This document shows positions 32,286 to 44,051 of a stretch of 64,000 nucleotides of DNA, piece by piece (position 1 is the stretch's first letter; the number at the start of each line of letters is the position of its first letter). A program made the translations under genes and the position numbers. Below the pieces are notes generated by a model, which made no database searches, was not told where the DNA came from, and saw nothing but the letters and a program-made list of their open reading frames with translations. The stretch comes from Dromiciops gliroides. Taxonomy: Eukaryota > Chordata > Mammalia > Microbiotheria > Microbiotheriidae. The stretch spans positions 170,842,403 through 170,906,402 of the forward strand of contig NC_057866.1 of the NCBI RefSeq assembly GCF_019393635.1. The letters run 5' to 3'.

Positions 32286-32384
32286 TAAATAAGCATTTAT
32301 TGACAGTCTCTGGACCATGGCCACACACAAAACTCCTCCAAAAAAGATCGAGAAAACAAGTTAGAGGGAATCTTAGTTGAGATG

Positions 32385-32700
32385 TTGTTGTTTGTCCTCT
32401 GTTCTGAAGAAGACCCTGACATCAGGAGGTAATGTCATGACTTGCAATGAGTTGGATTTAAATGAGGGAGAATTGCACAAAGTCACCAGCCTCACTCTCT
32501 CCTCCAGAGCCACCTAGATCCAGTGGCAGGATAGATATACATCAGGATGACTGGACATGGCCCCAGATGTTTGAGGTAATCAGGATTAAGTGACTTTCTC
32601 AGGGTGTCACACAGCTAAATAAGTCAAATGTCTGAGGCTGGATTTGAACTTTTATCCTTCTGACTCCAGAGCCAGTTCTCTATCCACAGTGCCACCTAGT
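32385..32700 (+). mobile_element. CORE-SINE composite, same head as 50825
   Basis: The head (TGTTTGTCCTCTGTTCTGAAG, ACTTGCAATGAGTTGGATTT, GCCTCACTCTCTCC, GATCCAGTGGCAGGATA) is shared with 50825-51120 and with the opposite-strand copy at 52315-52495. The tail (AGTGCCACCTAGTT) is in the reverse SINE orientation. Strand given is that of the head. Confidence 0.6.
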
Positions 32701-32714
32701 TACATGGTGAGATG

Positions 32715-33340
32715 TGGAAGTATTTACTGAGCACCTACTCTATGTCAGGCACCAAGGATACAAAGAGAAAAGAAAAAAAAAACCCTACGACATGACATAT
32801 ACAGAGATAAATAAATACAAGAGAGTTTGAAGAGTGAGAAATCACTAAAATTGTATGTGGTAGGCAGCATCTGAGCTAAACTTTGGTGAAACTTGGGCAT
32901 TGTAAGAGGCAGAATTAAGGAAGAAGTACAAACTGGGTATGGGTAATACTCCACAAAATTTTGGAGATGGGTGATTGATTATGTTTTTTGTTTTGTTTCT
33001 ATTATTTTTTGGGGGGGGCAGGCAATGAGGGTTAAGTGACTTGCTCAGGGTCACAGAGCTAGTAAGTGTCAAGTGTCTGAGACTGGATTTGAACTCGGGT
33101 CCTCCTGAATCCAGGGCTCGTGCTTTGTCGACTGCGCCACCTAGCTGCCCAGGTGATTGATTATTAATTTGAGAGAATAGAAAAGGGAAATTTAGTTGGA
33201 AGATAGAAAATATGAAATAAGTCTGAAAATCAAGAGGAACTCAGGTTGTGGAGAGCTTTAAATCCCAGTTTGTATTTTATCCTAGAGACAATAGGGAGCT
33301 GCTGGAGCTTTTGGAAGAGGTGAGTGACCAGGTCTTAATT
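32715..33340 (-). mobile_element. L2 LINE interrupted by a SINE
   Basis: The 3' end (GAGCACCTACTCTATGTCAGG) and internal part (TGTATTTTATCCTAGAGAC, AATAGGGAGCTGCTGGAGC) flank the SINE at 32983-33151. Confidence 0.7.
32983..33151 (-). mobile_element. Marsupial SINE inserted into L2
   Basis: Complete minus-strand copy. A 13-bp target duplication GGTGATTGATTAT lies at 32970-32982 and 33152-33164. Confidence 0.95.
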
Positions 33341-33654
33341 GTCCAAGGTGCCACAGCTGGGTTGTCTAACTCCAAATTCTCTCTTTTCCTTATTAGATAA
33401 AAAGGATAATGTATCTTTTTTTTTCTTATCACCTTCATTTCTGAATGTCTTCCCTCCCTTCGCTAGACAGTGAGCCATTCTTTGAAGCAAAGAAGAGAAA
33501 ATGGAGATTAAAAGAATAGTTCAGCAAAACTAATAAGAAATTAATTAGTCTGGCAGTAGATACATTTTAGATCCATAGTCCCTCGCCTTTGCAAGAAAGG
33601 CTGCCTCACATATTTCAAAAACTTGTTTACCCAGTCAGACCTACTTAGGTGAAT

Positions 33655-33835
33655 GATGAATGAATGAATGAATGAATGAAAAAGCATTTATTAAGTTCTA
33701 ACTATATAAATAAAACTATACTTACTATACAAACAAAAAGGTGAAGACAGTCCCTGTTCTCAAGGAGCTTACATTCAGGTTGGGGAGACAATACATGAAA
33801 AAGGGGTCAGCTGTGAGTGAAAGCAAAGGTCTCCT
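33655..33835 (-). mobile_element. L2 3' end with GAAT microsatellite
   Basis: A GAAT run at 33655-33680 (the L2 terminal short repeat) precedes AAGCATTTATTAAGTTC and AAGACAGTCCCTGTTCTCAAG. Confidence 0.75.
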
Positions 33836-34131
33836 GGGTCCTTAGGCGTAGGGCTAAATAGATAGTAAAGTGTCATCTTCACTGTCACTTCCACTGATAA
33901 AATCCTTTCTGTTTCTCATGTTTAACCACTTGAGAGTGTCAAAGACTTTGGTGGTGACAACTTTTTGTAGCACCCACAGATGCATTTGTCAGGGCACTTC
34001 TTAATGAGTATTCCTTTCTAGCTGAGTTCTTTGCTAATTAATTGGCTATATCCACAATACAGAAGGTTTCTTTGTTGTAACTAATCAGTTAATGGTCACT
34101 CTTGTCAGTATAAAACAAACTTTGCTGTCTA

Positions 34132-34132
34132 G

Positions 34133-34197
<65 letters not shown>
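34132..34197. repeat. GT then GA dinucleotide microsatellite
   Basis: About 11 GT units followed by about 20 GA units. The serine/leucine-rich frame on the other strand is an artefact. Confidence 0.95.
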
Positions 34198-34198
<1 letters not shown>

Positions 34199-35314
34199 TT
34201 GAGGCAGACAGTTTATTGAATCTAAGTGTGGAGCTTAAATGGGTACAATAATTAGTTTGCCCAGGTGGTGTGGACTCTTTTGTATTAGCTGGTGTGATTG
34301 AACTCATAATGAAACTTAGTCTTGCCAATCAATCATCCTTCCTTCAGAAGTCACCTAAAGCAAATGGGGTTTCTGCAGAGTAGGAAAGAGAGGTTATGGT
34401 AAAGACAGAATTTATTGAAACCTACATTCATGCAAACTTCTTGCCTTTCAAAAACCATGAATTCTTTACATTTGTCTATTTTTTAAAAAAAATTCTCTTA
34501 TGAAGGCCATTTCAATTTCCCAGACCCATTGATATTATTGTTTTAAGGAAGAAAAAGAACTCTCATGAGAATCCTTTATTTTTGTCAAGTGACCCAGTTT
34601 GATGAGGGAATTGCAGCATGTGAGCTCCCTGGTATACCAGGGACAGAGCCATACTGTATTTACCCCTTATGCAGAGCATCCAATCCCCATCAAGTATGGA
34701 TTGTATGAAAGAAAGGTGTGTGTCAGTTTTCCCCCTTATCACTTACATGTGAATTTTGAATTCCATTCAGTCTTTTCAGCATGTCACATTTGACAAGAGG
34801 GACTATAGCTTTAATGTTCACATCAGTTTATAGGTTTTCCAGAAAATAATAGTTCTCCTTCTACCTTTCATATATTTATATTTAAAATGTTATTTAGTTG
34901 ATGCAGTGATTCAGAAAGTCCTAGGCAAATCTTAAACAAAACTGAAATAAGTAGTTTATAATTGGCAAAAATTATACCTGTACTATTAGTATCAGTTGAT
35001 TGAGAAGAATATATAAAAATGAAAGGTTGTTATGAATTGAGTAATGCTTGTAAACAAATTTGAATTTTATTTATCATAACCATATATACTCTTTTAAAAA
35101 GCAATGCATAGTAGCACAGTGTGTTGTTAAATAAATGTTGTTTGGATTGAAATTGATTAGAAATAATCTAGCTCATTATTATCCTAAATGGTGTTCTGTA
35201 GAATTTCGGTATTTCAAGGGCTGTAAATAAGGATTCTATGAGGAAAGATCTGTGCTGATGAAATTTTCCTCTCTTAAATATGCCAATACTTATTTGCATT
35301 AAAGAGAGATAGCA
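34198..35314. other. Apparently unique DNA
   Basis: No exon, RNA or assignable repeat recognised. Confidence 0.4.
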
Positions 35315-35475
35315 TCTTATAGTGGATCTTGGGCCAGCCTTGGAGTCAAAAAGACCTAGGTTCAAGTCTCTCCCCTGACATATTGGCTGTGTAACCCTGG
35401 GAATATTATTTAAGCTTTGAGTGTACCGGTAGCTCTAAAATTGTGGGTGGTAGATGAGTTGCTGATTTACTTGGT
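35315..35475 (+). mobile_element. MIR
   Basis: CAGCCTTGGAGTCAAAAAGAC, CTAGGTTCAAGTCTCTCCCC and GGCTGTGTAACCCTGGG. Confidence 0.7.
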
Positions 35476-35479
35476 GGAA

Positions 35480-36010
35480 GGAATTTTCACTCCAAGCATT
35501 CCCTTCACTGACAAAATAACAAATCTAAACCCTCCTACTCCCTAATGTCATACCCCTTTCCCCACACTCCCTCCTCTTCAACGGCAAACTGACATCAATG
35601 AGTATATGTCATCTGTCAGTACAAAACATCAATTCATAATTTTTTTTATTCTGTACAATTATCAGCCATGGCATTTCATAAATCTCTACAGAGAGTGAAG
35701 CAAACCTGCTGGAGATCATCTGTTGGTTCTTTTAATAGTTTGTGGATATTTTCTTAAAGTTCTTTGTATTGCAAAAAAAAATCTATTATTCATATTTTTA
35801 TACGTGAGTCATTTTCCTGTTTGTTAAATATCCTTGGAGTATAGTTCTAGTAGTAATATTTCTGAGTCCAAGAGTATGTGCAGTTCAGTGACTTTGGGGG
35901 CACAGTTTCAGAGTACTTTCCAAAATGGAGAGAGCCTATTCCCCCGCAGCTCCTCCTTTCTTTACCAATCTGATAGATGAGTGATATGAATACATTGTAT
36001 ATGAACTAAT
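35480..36010 (-). mobile_element. Old L1/HAL1 3' end, 5'-truncated
   Basis: Parallels the 3' portions at 3700-4400 and 53760-54600: TCCTTGGAGTATAGTTCTAG, AGTAATATTTCTGAGTCC, TTTCCAAAATGGAGAG and ACCAATCTGATAGATGAG. Strongly diverged. Confidence 0.65.
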
Positions 36011-36049
36011 AGAATTTTGTTATCAATATTACCTTTATAACATCTTTCA

Positions 36050-36230
36050 AATATGTCCCCTTCTCTCCTCTGACACTGCCTGGTACAGGCCCTCTTCGCC
36101 TTACACCTGGTCTGTTCCAGTGGCCTACTGGTTGGTCTTCCTGTAACAAGTCTCTCTACACTTCAGTCTACTATCCTATACACCACCGTCAAAGTGATCT
36201 CATAAAAGTACAGGTCTTTGGAGTGATTAG
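36050..36230 (+). mobile_element. L2 fragment
   Basis: GTTCCAGTGGCCTACTGGTTG, GGTCTTCCTGTAACAAGTC and CACCGTCAAAGTGATCTC follow the L2 3' coding end. Confidence 0.55.
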
Positions 36231-36335
36231 GTAGATAGAGTGCTGGGCCTGGAATCAAGAAAACCTGAGTTCAAATGTGACCTCAGACCCTTACTACAAT
36301 GCCTGGTACAAAGAAGTTACTTAATAGATGATTGA
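36231..36335 (+). mobile_element. Diverged tRNA-derived SINE
   Basis: GGGCCTGGAATCAAGAAAACC, TGAGTTCAAATGTGACCTC. Confidence 0.6.
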
Positions 36336-36339
36336 CTTT

Positions 36340-37070
36340 GCATACACATTGCAATGTTTTTATTGTTCTTTTTTCAATTGGGACAGGGAGTGGGAGGGAG
36401 AGAAAATAAATATTAATTTTTAAAAATGCTTCATATATATCAACCAGTTTCATACAAGCTCTTCTTCTGTTGTTCCCCGCTTCTTGCTAAATGACTGACC
36501 CATCTTCTATTCTGGTGATATGTGCCCTTGATGCCTTTCATGGCATTGCTCACCTACAGGTCATCATTGGTGACGTGTTACAGCCTCCTTATACCAACCA
36601 TGTCTTCCCATTGCCCTTTGGGTCACTCAGAGATCGAGGATGGTGAAGGGCCTTATAGATTATGCTTGACCCCATAAGGAAGAACTTGGAGTAATTGGTA
36701 GAATGTGCAAAGGGGCACATTGAGACTTGGTGAAAAGAAACAATTGCTAATTAGAGTTATCCAAGAATTGGAGCTATTCAAAACAGAAATAGGTTGGCCT
36801 TGGGAAACTGGGTTTCTCCTGACTGGGTTCTTCAAGGAAAAGGTAGATAATCATTTATCAGGAATGTGAAATAGAGAATTTCTATTCAATTATGGGTTTG
36901 ACTAGATGGCTTATGAGTTCCTTTCTTATTGAGAATATGTGATTGCCAAACTGATAGATTAGGACAGAACTTTAATTAGGACTTTTTGATCAAACTCTTC
37001 GTCTTATTTACCTTTGTATCCCTTCCACTGAATATCCCTGTGTAGCATATAGTGGCCACTTAATAGCTAA
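36340..37070. other. Little recognised
   Basis: Possible L2-like pieces at 36470-36620; nothing firm and no exon. Confidence 0.35.
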
Positions 37071-37088
37071 TAAGAATAATAGATTCTT

Positions 37089-37237
37089 GGGGAAAGCTAG
37101 GTGGCACAGTGGATGAAGCACTGGCCCTGGATTCAGTAGGACCTGAGTTCAAATCTGGCTTCAGACTCTTGACACTTATTGGCTGTGTGACCCTGGGCAA
37201 GTCACTTAACCCTCGTTGCCCCACTCCCCCCCCAAAA
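37089..37237 (+). mobile_element. Marsupial SINE
   Basis: Complete plus-strand copy. A 17-bp duplication with one mismatch (AAGAATAATAGATTCTT / AAGAATAATAGAATCTT) lies at 37072-37088 and 37238-37254. Confidence 0.94.
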
Positions 37238-37439
37238 AAGAATAATAGAATCTTAAAGTTTAAAACCTTGGTCATTTGATCCAGTCTAATTTCTATCTGA
37301 AGCATGAATGGATTCAAGCATTATCAATCAGTGGCCATCCTACCTCTTTTTTGTTTTTTTAAACTTCCAGTTGCAGGGAATCCACTATGTAACACTTTTT
37401 AATTGTTGAGTTTCTCCTTATAGTTACCCTGATTAGTTT

Positions 37440-37780
37440 CTTTATAATTCCCCACCCCAAGATAATCAGAACTAGCTTAGCCCCTCTTGTATAGAATAGT
37501 CCTTCAAACACTTGAAGATGTTCTCCCTAATCCTTTATCCAGAAACTAAACATCCTTAAACTTTTCACCTAATCCACACCCCATGTCACGGTTTCAAATG
37601 TTCACACTGCCTCAGTTCACCTCCCCCTAATACCCTTATTTGCCAGTGTCACTCTTGGAATGAGATACCTAAAATAAGATTTAGTATTCTGGATCTGTTC
37701 TGACAACCTCCCTACAGTATAATTAGCAGTCTACATTTCTATTAATGCAGCCTAGGGCTGGATTTAGTAAAGGTAAATGC
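37440..37780. mobile_element. CR1/L3-like LINE fragment
   Basis: ACTAAACATCCTTAAACTTTT, TTGGAATGAGATACCTAAA and CTATTAATGCAGCCTAGGG resemble the same mammalian CR1/L3-type segment as 53090-53460. Confidence 0.45.
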
Positions 37781-38269
37781 AACTAAATTGATTCTTCTAC
37801 TAAAGTCTTCTTCTGATATCTTCCTATGGCATGGAGCTAGCCATATGCTCCTGAAGGTTATCAGAGCAAAGCACAGATTCTACTAAGCTGGAAAAACTTC
37901 AGCCTTAGTGATACACTAAAAACAAGTAACACAAAAAAACCCATCCACACTTATATAATAAATGTGAATAATTTCTGGGCTCATGTTTCCAACCCAACAT
38001 ACAGCTAATTACTTTTCATTTCAGGATTTTTAGAGTAACCCTGAGGAATGAGGTTTTCTAATAGTATTGCTCATCACACCCCATCCAGTGTTTTCCCCAA
38101 TATAAATTAATCAGTTGATATCAATTAGCTCTTACAAAGAATACTTACTAAGAAGATCCAGCAAGGATAAAAGTATAAGAACATTCCCCACATGGGGAGA
38201 CATACACCATATCCTTGTACCCACTTGGTCCCTGGGAAAAGTGGGCTCAAACTTGAAGTGGCTATTATA
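37781..38269. other. Apparently unique DNA
   Basis: Nothing recognised. Confidence 0.4.
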
Positions 38270-38490
38270 AAATTATTGTTCAGTCATGCCTGACTCTTAT
38301 TAACCCCATTTTGTGGGTTTTCTTGGCAAAGATAATGGAATGGTTTGCCGTTTCCTTTTCTAGCTCATTTTACAGATGAGGAAAGTGATTTGCCCAGGGT
38401 CACATAGCCAGGAAGGTGTCTGAGGCCAGATTTAAACTCAAGGAGATGAATCTTCCTGACTCTGGGCCAGGGGTTCTATTCATGTTTCTA
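38270..38490 (+). mobile_element. MAR1-like CORE-SINE
   Basis: TTCAGTCATGCCTGACTCTT, CTTGGCAAAGATAATGGAATG, CATTTTACAGATGAGGAAAG and GGTCACATAGCCAGGAAGG. Confidence 0.82.
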
Positions 38491-38744
38491 AACCCAAAGT
38501 AGCTGCTTCCTGGGCCTTCAAGGAATCCCCACCAAGTTAACTTCTGGATGTGGCATAGCTGATAGATGAAGCACTTTCCTTGCTACAGGGCAATGAGGGT
38601 GATTTTATCTTAAAGGGAAAAGTGTTGCCTTTGACAAACTAGGATGCATGAGATACAATCATACTTGAATCATATCACCATGTGAAGTACTAAAGCATGA
38701 ATCTAAAGAATTCAATACACTAATTAAAAAGGGGGGAAGATGAT

Positions 38745-38745
38745 C

Positions 38746-38780
<35 letters not shown>
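38745..38780. repeat. AAT trinucleotide microsatellite
   Basis: About twelve uninterrupted AAT units. Confidence 0.95.
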
Positions 38781-38782
<2 letters not shown>

Positions 38783-39049
38783 TAAATGTTCAGTGGTCCA
38801 GCTAGCTTAAATTTTTGGCTCTGATGAGAGTATCAAATGTATATATTCACAAAGAACTCAATCCCTTACCAATGGTTTAGTCTGTAAACTGTGGTCAGAT
38901 ATTCTGCAATGAGCTATTAACTATTTTATACCCCAGTATTCTCTCTTCTTGTTACTTCTTCATGGACAGAGGGAGCCCTGTCATAACTTTCCTTTATGCA
39001 CATATATAGTAATAGTAACATAAATTTATGCTTTAGCTATGCAACATAA

Positions 39050-39235
39050 GTTAGAGGAGATATAATCCCCACTTTTCAAATAAAGAAACTAGGACTCAGA
39101 GATGAATAAATAACAATGACATGTTTATTCTTTAAATTTTGTGGAGTATCATGTGATTTGTGCTAGCAAGTCTTAGACCTTGCCTCAGGTCCTCTGACTT
39201 TAAGACTAGTACTCTTTCCACTAGGGTCTCCTTTA
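39050..39235 (-). mobile_element. MIR
   Basis: CCCCACTTTTCAAATAAAG, AACTAGGACTCAGAGATGA, TCAGGTCCTCTGACTTTAAG. Confidence 0.6.
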
Positions 39236-39239
39236 CTGC

Positions 39240-39835
39240 CCTTACGCAACTGTCCATGCTCTTGTGGTTTCACCTAAGCTGGGTCAATTTCTTCTTAAAT
39301 CACCAGGGAAATTATCCTCAAGATATGATTGACTTGTAGGACTGGAAGTCAAGTGTTTGATGGGACATCAAGGACCCAGCTGAAGAGTAGAGGGGGCTCC
39401 ATATTGATAGAATCCCTACTGCTGTAGGAGTAAACAGATCTTTCTAAATTGGCATATGTGACATATATGAAGGGAGAGGAGAACTGTGTCCACCTGAATC
39501 ACTACTGTAGCCTAATGAAATCCTCTTTTAATTAGGTAAACTTTTAAAAATTAATAACAACAAGAGCAATAACCAGGGGAAAATGAAACTCTGAAAGGGA
39601 TGAAGAAGGGTTACTCTGATCCTTTCGTATGTGAATTCAGTTCTGGCCTTGTCATTAGTCCTGACTTTGAAACCAATTAATTAGAAATTCTCCATTACCA
39701 CATAGTACCAGACCCTCAATTACTCATGGCCAAAATCTGGCTCCCTAAAGTACCACATGTTGGATGACAATCATCAGGGAATATTGTGCATGCTCTGAGG
39801 ACCACACCATCATTAGCCCCATTACACTTTTCTTA
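39240..39835. other. Apparently unique DNA
   Basis: Nothing recognised. Confidence 0.4.
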
Positions 39836-39849
39836 GCTTGGGTGTATTT

Positions 39850-40002
39850 AAAAAAATTTTTTTTTCGGTGAGGCAATTGGGGTTAAGTGACTTGCCTAGA
39901 GTCATACAGCTAGTAAGTGTTGAGTGTCTGAAGTCAAATTTGAACTCAGGTCCTCCTGACTCCAGGGACGGTGCTCTATCCACTGCACCACCTAGCTGCC
40001 TC
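39850..40002 (-). mobile_element. Marsupial SINE
   Basis: Complete minus-strand copy. A perfect 14-bp target duplication GCTTGGGTGTATTT lies at 39836-39849 and 40003-40016. Confidence 0.96.
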
Positions 40003-40016
40003 GCTTGGGTGTATTT

Positions 40017-40605
40017 TAAATACATCATCCATATCTAGAATCCTCAAGAAAATTCCTCTAGAGTACCATGGAGGATCAAGAGCTGTCTTTTCATGTGCTT
40101 CCTCTGGTGCTGCAGAGCAAAGATCCAAAACATTCCACAAGGCACAAATCTCGAACAGTCCCACAAAACAGGCAGAAATCACCATTGCTCCCAAATAGAG
40201 AGTCACAGAGATTCAACAAAGGACATTTCACCGTGTTTATAAGAGATTATTTACTCCTTGCTTAGAACTTATAAAACAATCATCTTGATGCTTTCAAAGG
40301 TCTTCCCTAATTCAAAGTCAGTAAAGAGAAGAAAATGTCAAAGAAAATTAAGCTTTCTCTTTCAGAGGGACACCCGGTCCCTACAGAGCTTTCCAGAACA
40401 CGTGGGGAATAGGGATTTAGGACATGAGGCCAATTGGACATCAGCCCCTCACCCCACATCCCCATGGCTAAAATGTACTCTTCTAGCCAATTTACCTCCA
40501 AGTCCTTATATCTCTTCAAGGTGAGGTGCCACTTTCAAGGTGAATACTTCCCAGATCTCAGTTATCATTGTCTCCCTCTTCAAATTTCTTTGTGTGTACT
40601 TATTA
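40017..40605. other. Apparently unique DNA
   Basis: Overlapping short frames on both strands; none matches a known family. Confidence 0.4.
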
Positions 40606-41290
40606 GGGGTAGATAAGTGGCACAGTAGATGGAGAGCTGGGGCTAGAGTCAAGAAGATCTGAGTTCAAATCTTACCTCAGACATTCACTAGCTATGTGAA
40701 TCAATATAGCCAATAAACACTTATTAAGCACCTACTACATGCCAGGCACTGTGCTAAGCACCGAGGATGCAAAGGAAGGCATAAAACAGTCCCCATCCTC
40801 AAGGAGCTCATAATCTAATGGAAGAGACGACACAAGCTGAAATGGTTTTGTCCTGGTACAGGTGGATGCATGAGGAAATCATGCAATGAGAGTAGGAAAT
40901 GATTGGAGAAGTACAAGTTTCAGAGTTGATTTTATCTTGTTGAATGAGTTTCTAGATATGATGAAGCTCAGAAAAGTTATGAATGGGAAATGATGAAAAT
41001 CTCCTGGGTGCTACCCTTTAGTGGGGGAAGATCAGAGAAGAGCTCTCACCTCCTGCCCTCTCCAACCAGAGCTAGGAAAGGGTCCCAGGGGCTGGAGATG
41101 CTGAGGAAATTGAGTTGATTTCATCTCAAAGAATGATGAATATCTAGACATGAGGATCCGGGAAAATAGTAGGTCCTCTGCCTGTCTGTTTTCTCATCAT
41201 TAAAATGGGAATAATAAAAGCACCTACCTTCCAGGGTTGTTACGAAGGTCAGATGAGATTATATTTGTAAAGTTAATTCCACAGACTATC
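40606..41290 (+). mobile_element. MIR-like SINE interrupted by L2-like DNA
   Basis: The head at 40606-40701 (GATCTGAGTTCAAATCTTACC) and the tail at about 41178-41290 (TTTTCTCATCATTAAAATGG, CAGGGTTGTTACGAAGGTC) are colinear. An L2 3' end at 40703-40990 in minus orientation lies between them (TTATTAAGCACCTACTACATG, CCTCAAGGAGCTCATAATC). Confidence 0.55.
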
Positions 41291-41387
41291 CAGCTCTACA
41301 TAGACATGATTTATTATCAGCTTTATTATTTTGTTGTTATTGCTGGATGCTCTTGTATCAGCATAAGGTTAAAAAAAAAAGAGGAGG

Positions 41388-41522
41388 GGCAGCTAGGTGG
41401 TGCAATGGATAAAGCACCAGCCCTGGATTCAGGAGGACCTGAGTTCAAATCCGGCCTCAGACACTTGACACTAGCTGTGGGACCCTGGGCAAGTTACTTA
41501 ACCCTCATTGCCCTGCAAAAAA
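41388..41522 (+). mobile_element. Marsupial SINE with internal deletion
   Basis: GGGGCAGCTAGGTGGTGCAA to TAACCCTCATTGCC. The usual ACACTTACTAGCTGTG is shortened to ACACTAGCTGTG. Confidence 0.94.
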
Positions 41523-41564
41523 AGAGGTGATGATTGGATCATCCTGAGTTAGAAGATTTGAATA

Positions 41565-41945
41565 GCCAGTCATTCAACAAGCATTTATCCAGCACTTAGA
41601 TTATACCAGGCACTGGGAGGTCAAAATAGTGGCTGCCCCCAAGGAGATTACATTCTCATAGAGGAGACAGAATATAAATAACTAGGCAGGTACCAGATAA
41701 ATATGGAGTGGGTGGAAGGCAATCTGAGAGGGAAAGGCATTAGCAGCTGCCAGGACCAGGAAAGATTTCCTGTAGTAAATGGAATTTCAGCTGAATTCTG
41801 AAGGAAACTGGAGAAATTAAGAGGTAGAGGGGAAGGCATAGCCAGCCTGGGAGAGTAGAAGAGGATCTGAAATGATCATAGATCAAGTCATCCCCTTTAC
41901 CAGGAATAAAAAGTATGGATAGGGCAGTGGTGCAAATGCATGGAT
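41565..41945 (-). mobile_element. L2 3' part
   Basis: AACAAGCATTTATCCAGCAC, ATTATACCAGGCACTGGGAG and GATTACATTCTCATAGAGG. Confidence 0.7.
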
Positions 41946-42174
41946 TTTTTAAATGGCTCCCCACCACCCCCAACCCGGCTATTAGCTAGTTTGGTCTTTA
42001 GAACATATAGGAAAACATACGCATGCTGTGTTCTCATTGTTCTCTAAGGCTAGTTCAGAGTTGTAACTAGGCCCAGGTGATCAGGGCTTTTTTCCAAGGA
42101 ATAGAATTTTTGAGGGCATTGACAGCCCTTGCAATCCTTCAGTTGTAACTGCATTTAGCAAGAATAAATAGTTA

Positions 42175-42326
42175 CGGGGCAGCTAGGTGGTGCAGTGGAT
42201 AGAGCACTGGCCCTGGAGTCAGGAGTACCTGAGTTCAAATCCGGCCTCAGACACTTAACATTTACTTACTAGCTGTGTGACCCTGGGCAAGTCACTTAAC
42301 CCCAATTGCCTAATTAAAAATAAAAA
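42175..42326 (+). mobile_element. Marsupial SINE
   Basis: Complete plus-strand copy. A perfect 15-bp target duplication AAGAATAAATAGTTA lies at 42160-42174 and 42327-42341. Confidence 0.97.
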
Positions 42327-42574
42327 AAGAATAAATAGTTAAACCTTGAAGGTTACCAGATCTTTCCTTTCTTCCTCCAGCCAGTGGTGGCTGAGGCCCA
42401 CTGCTTCCCAAACAGGTTATATCCTTGATGAGGTCCTACACATGTCTATTTTGTGCAATTTCCCTCTGTGCATAAAAATGCTCAGATATAGATCTAGGCT
42501 TGTTTGTTTAGTTATATGTTTAGTTTGTTTGGTAAGTTATTAAGTTTCTGAAAAAAAAATGTTGCTTTTTCATT

Positions 42575-42727
42575 TTTATTTATTTATTTATTTTTGCAAG
42601 GCAATGAGGGTTAAGTGACTTGCTCAGGGTCACATAGATAGTGTCAAGCGTCTGAAGCCGTGTTTGAACTTGGGTCCTCCTGAATCCAGGGCCAGTGCTC
42701 TATCCACTGTGACTCCTAGCTGCCTCC
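42575..42727 (-). mobile_element. Marsupial SINE, diverged
   Basis: TTATTTATT tail, GGCAATGAGGGTTAAGTGA, TCACATAGATAGTGTCAAG, GTGACTCCTAGCTGCC. More diverged than most copies here. Confidence 0.88.
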
Positions 42728-43585
42728 AATATATTGCATTTTAAAGATTAAGGGTTAAAGAGGAAGAAACAATTGCTTGGTTAGGGAATTTATGGAAGAG
42801 AGAGCTTTCTTCTTATCTACCATTTAGGCATAAAAAGTAAACAAGGACTGTGGATCAGTTGGTAATGTTCTCCTCTGCCTGCCCCAAAGGAAATTAAGTA
42901 GTCTCTTTTAATGACATGCCTGTGGGTTATTAATGAAGCTCTCTTTCCTCCTTCCACATAATTGCCTTAGGAAAAAAAAAAATCTCCCTTTGTATAATTT
43001 AAGCCTCTTTTTCCTCCCACCATTACCACTGGTTCCTTTAATCTCATTTGCATTTTATTGTAATTTTCCGAATCACACTGATATGTGTAGGCCAGGTTAA
43101 GTCCTTTGCTCCTCTCAGTGGAGTCCCACCTTTACAATTGCCTTTAGGACATTTTGAAATGGATGTTCCATAGATATTCCAAGTTCAATATGTTCCAAAG
43201 AGGACTCATTATCTTATGCCCCAAACCCATATGTCTTTCGACTTCTTAATTTCTTTTGAGGGCACCTCCACACTTCCAGGCTCTGAGGGAATTATGGGAA
43301 TTAAATGAACCACACTTACTCTATTTTGTGACTCAATCTGGATCTAGCTCAGTTCCCTTTCTATTAAATTATGGGTCTAGTCCAATTTCTATCCTGTAAG
43401 AAAACTTTCTTCTTAGTTAAGGATCTCTGGGCAACAGGACCTAGGTTATGCTGACCAGAAACACAGTCATATCCAAAGATTGATGCAAGGAGTTTTCTAA
43501 CAATCACAGATCTCAAACAACCCATATATCATATTAGTCAATAAGTTACTATTTCCTTGTTTTTTTTTAATTGAATATAGACACT
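42728..43585. other. Little recognised; possibly ERV-derived
   Basis: No exon. Since an LTR-like end follows at 43586, part of this stretch could be LTR or internal ERV sequence, but I could not align it. Confidence 0.35.
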
Positions 43586-43890
43586 TGTGGGGAGAGAATG
43601 GGACACCTCTTTTTCTGATTTCAGGGAATTACACTTGTTTGCTCTCCCCCTCCCAACAGAAAGCCCCCAATCTTTCCTCCAATTAGAAATCAGATCACCT
43701 ATTCTTGGAGCCTGGTTTATAACTTGTTAATTGTTTTAATGCATAAAAATCTGTCTCCCCTTGTATTTGGGGTCCAGTACCAGACTGAAGAGGCCTGCTT
43801 CCAATTTGTTATGCAATTGTCATGTTTTGCTTAATAAACCAATATGCCTAGAAGCTTGAGTCTTTGTTTCTTCAGTTATTTCAAATTTCA
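43586..43890 (+). mobile_element. Probable solo LTR
   Basis: Begins TGTGGGGAGAGAATGGG. It has a TATA-like GCATAAAAATCTG and a polyadenylation signal in TTGCTTAATAAACC. It then has a T-rich U5-like end (GAGTCTTTGTTTCTTCAG) stopping at TTTCA. No target duplication was found, so the limits are provisional. Confidence 0.45.
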
Positions 43891-43904
43891 CCATCAGATA
43901 TTTC

Positions 43905-44051
43905 AGGATTGCTATCTTAGCATCTTCCTCAACTCCTCTCCCCACATGTACAGTTGCCAAATCAAACTGTTTCCTTATCTCTTGCATCCACTATCTTCTC
44001 TGGCCCTCATCATCTCTTATTAGACAATTCTTATAACCTCTTCATTCATCT
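43905..44051 (+). mobile_element. L2 fragment left of LTR B
   Basis: GCCAAATCAAACTGTTTCC and CTTGCATCCACTATCTTCTC fit the plus-strand L2 3' coding region. The likely continuation is at 45060. Confidence 0.5.
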
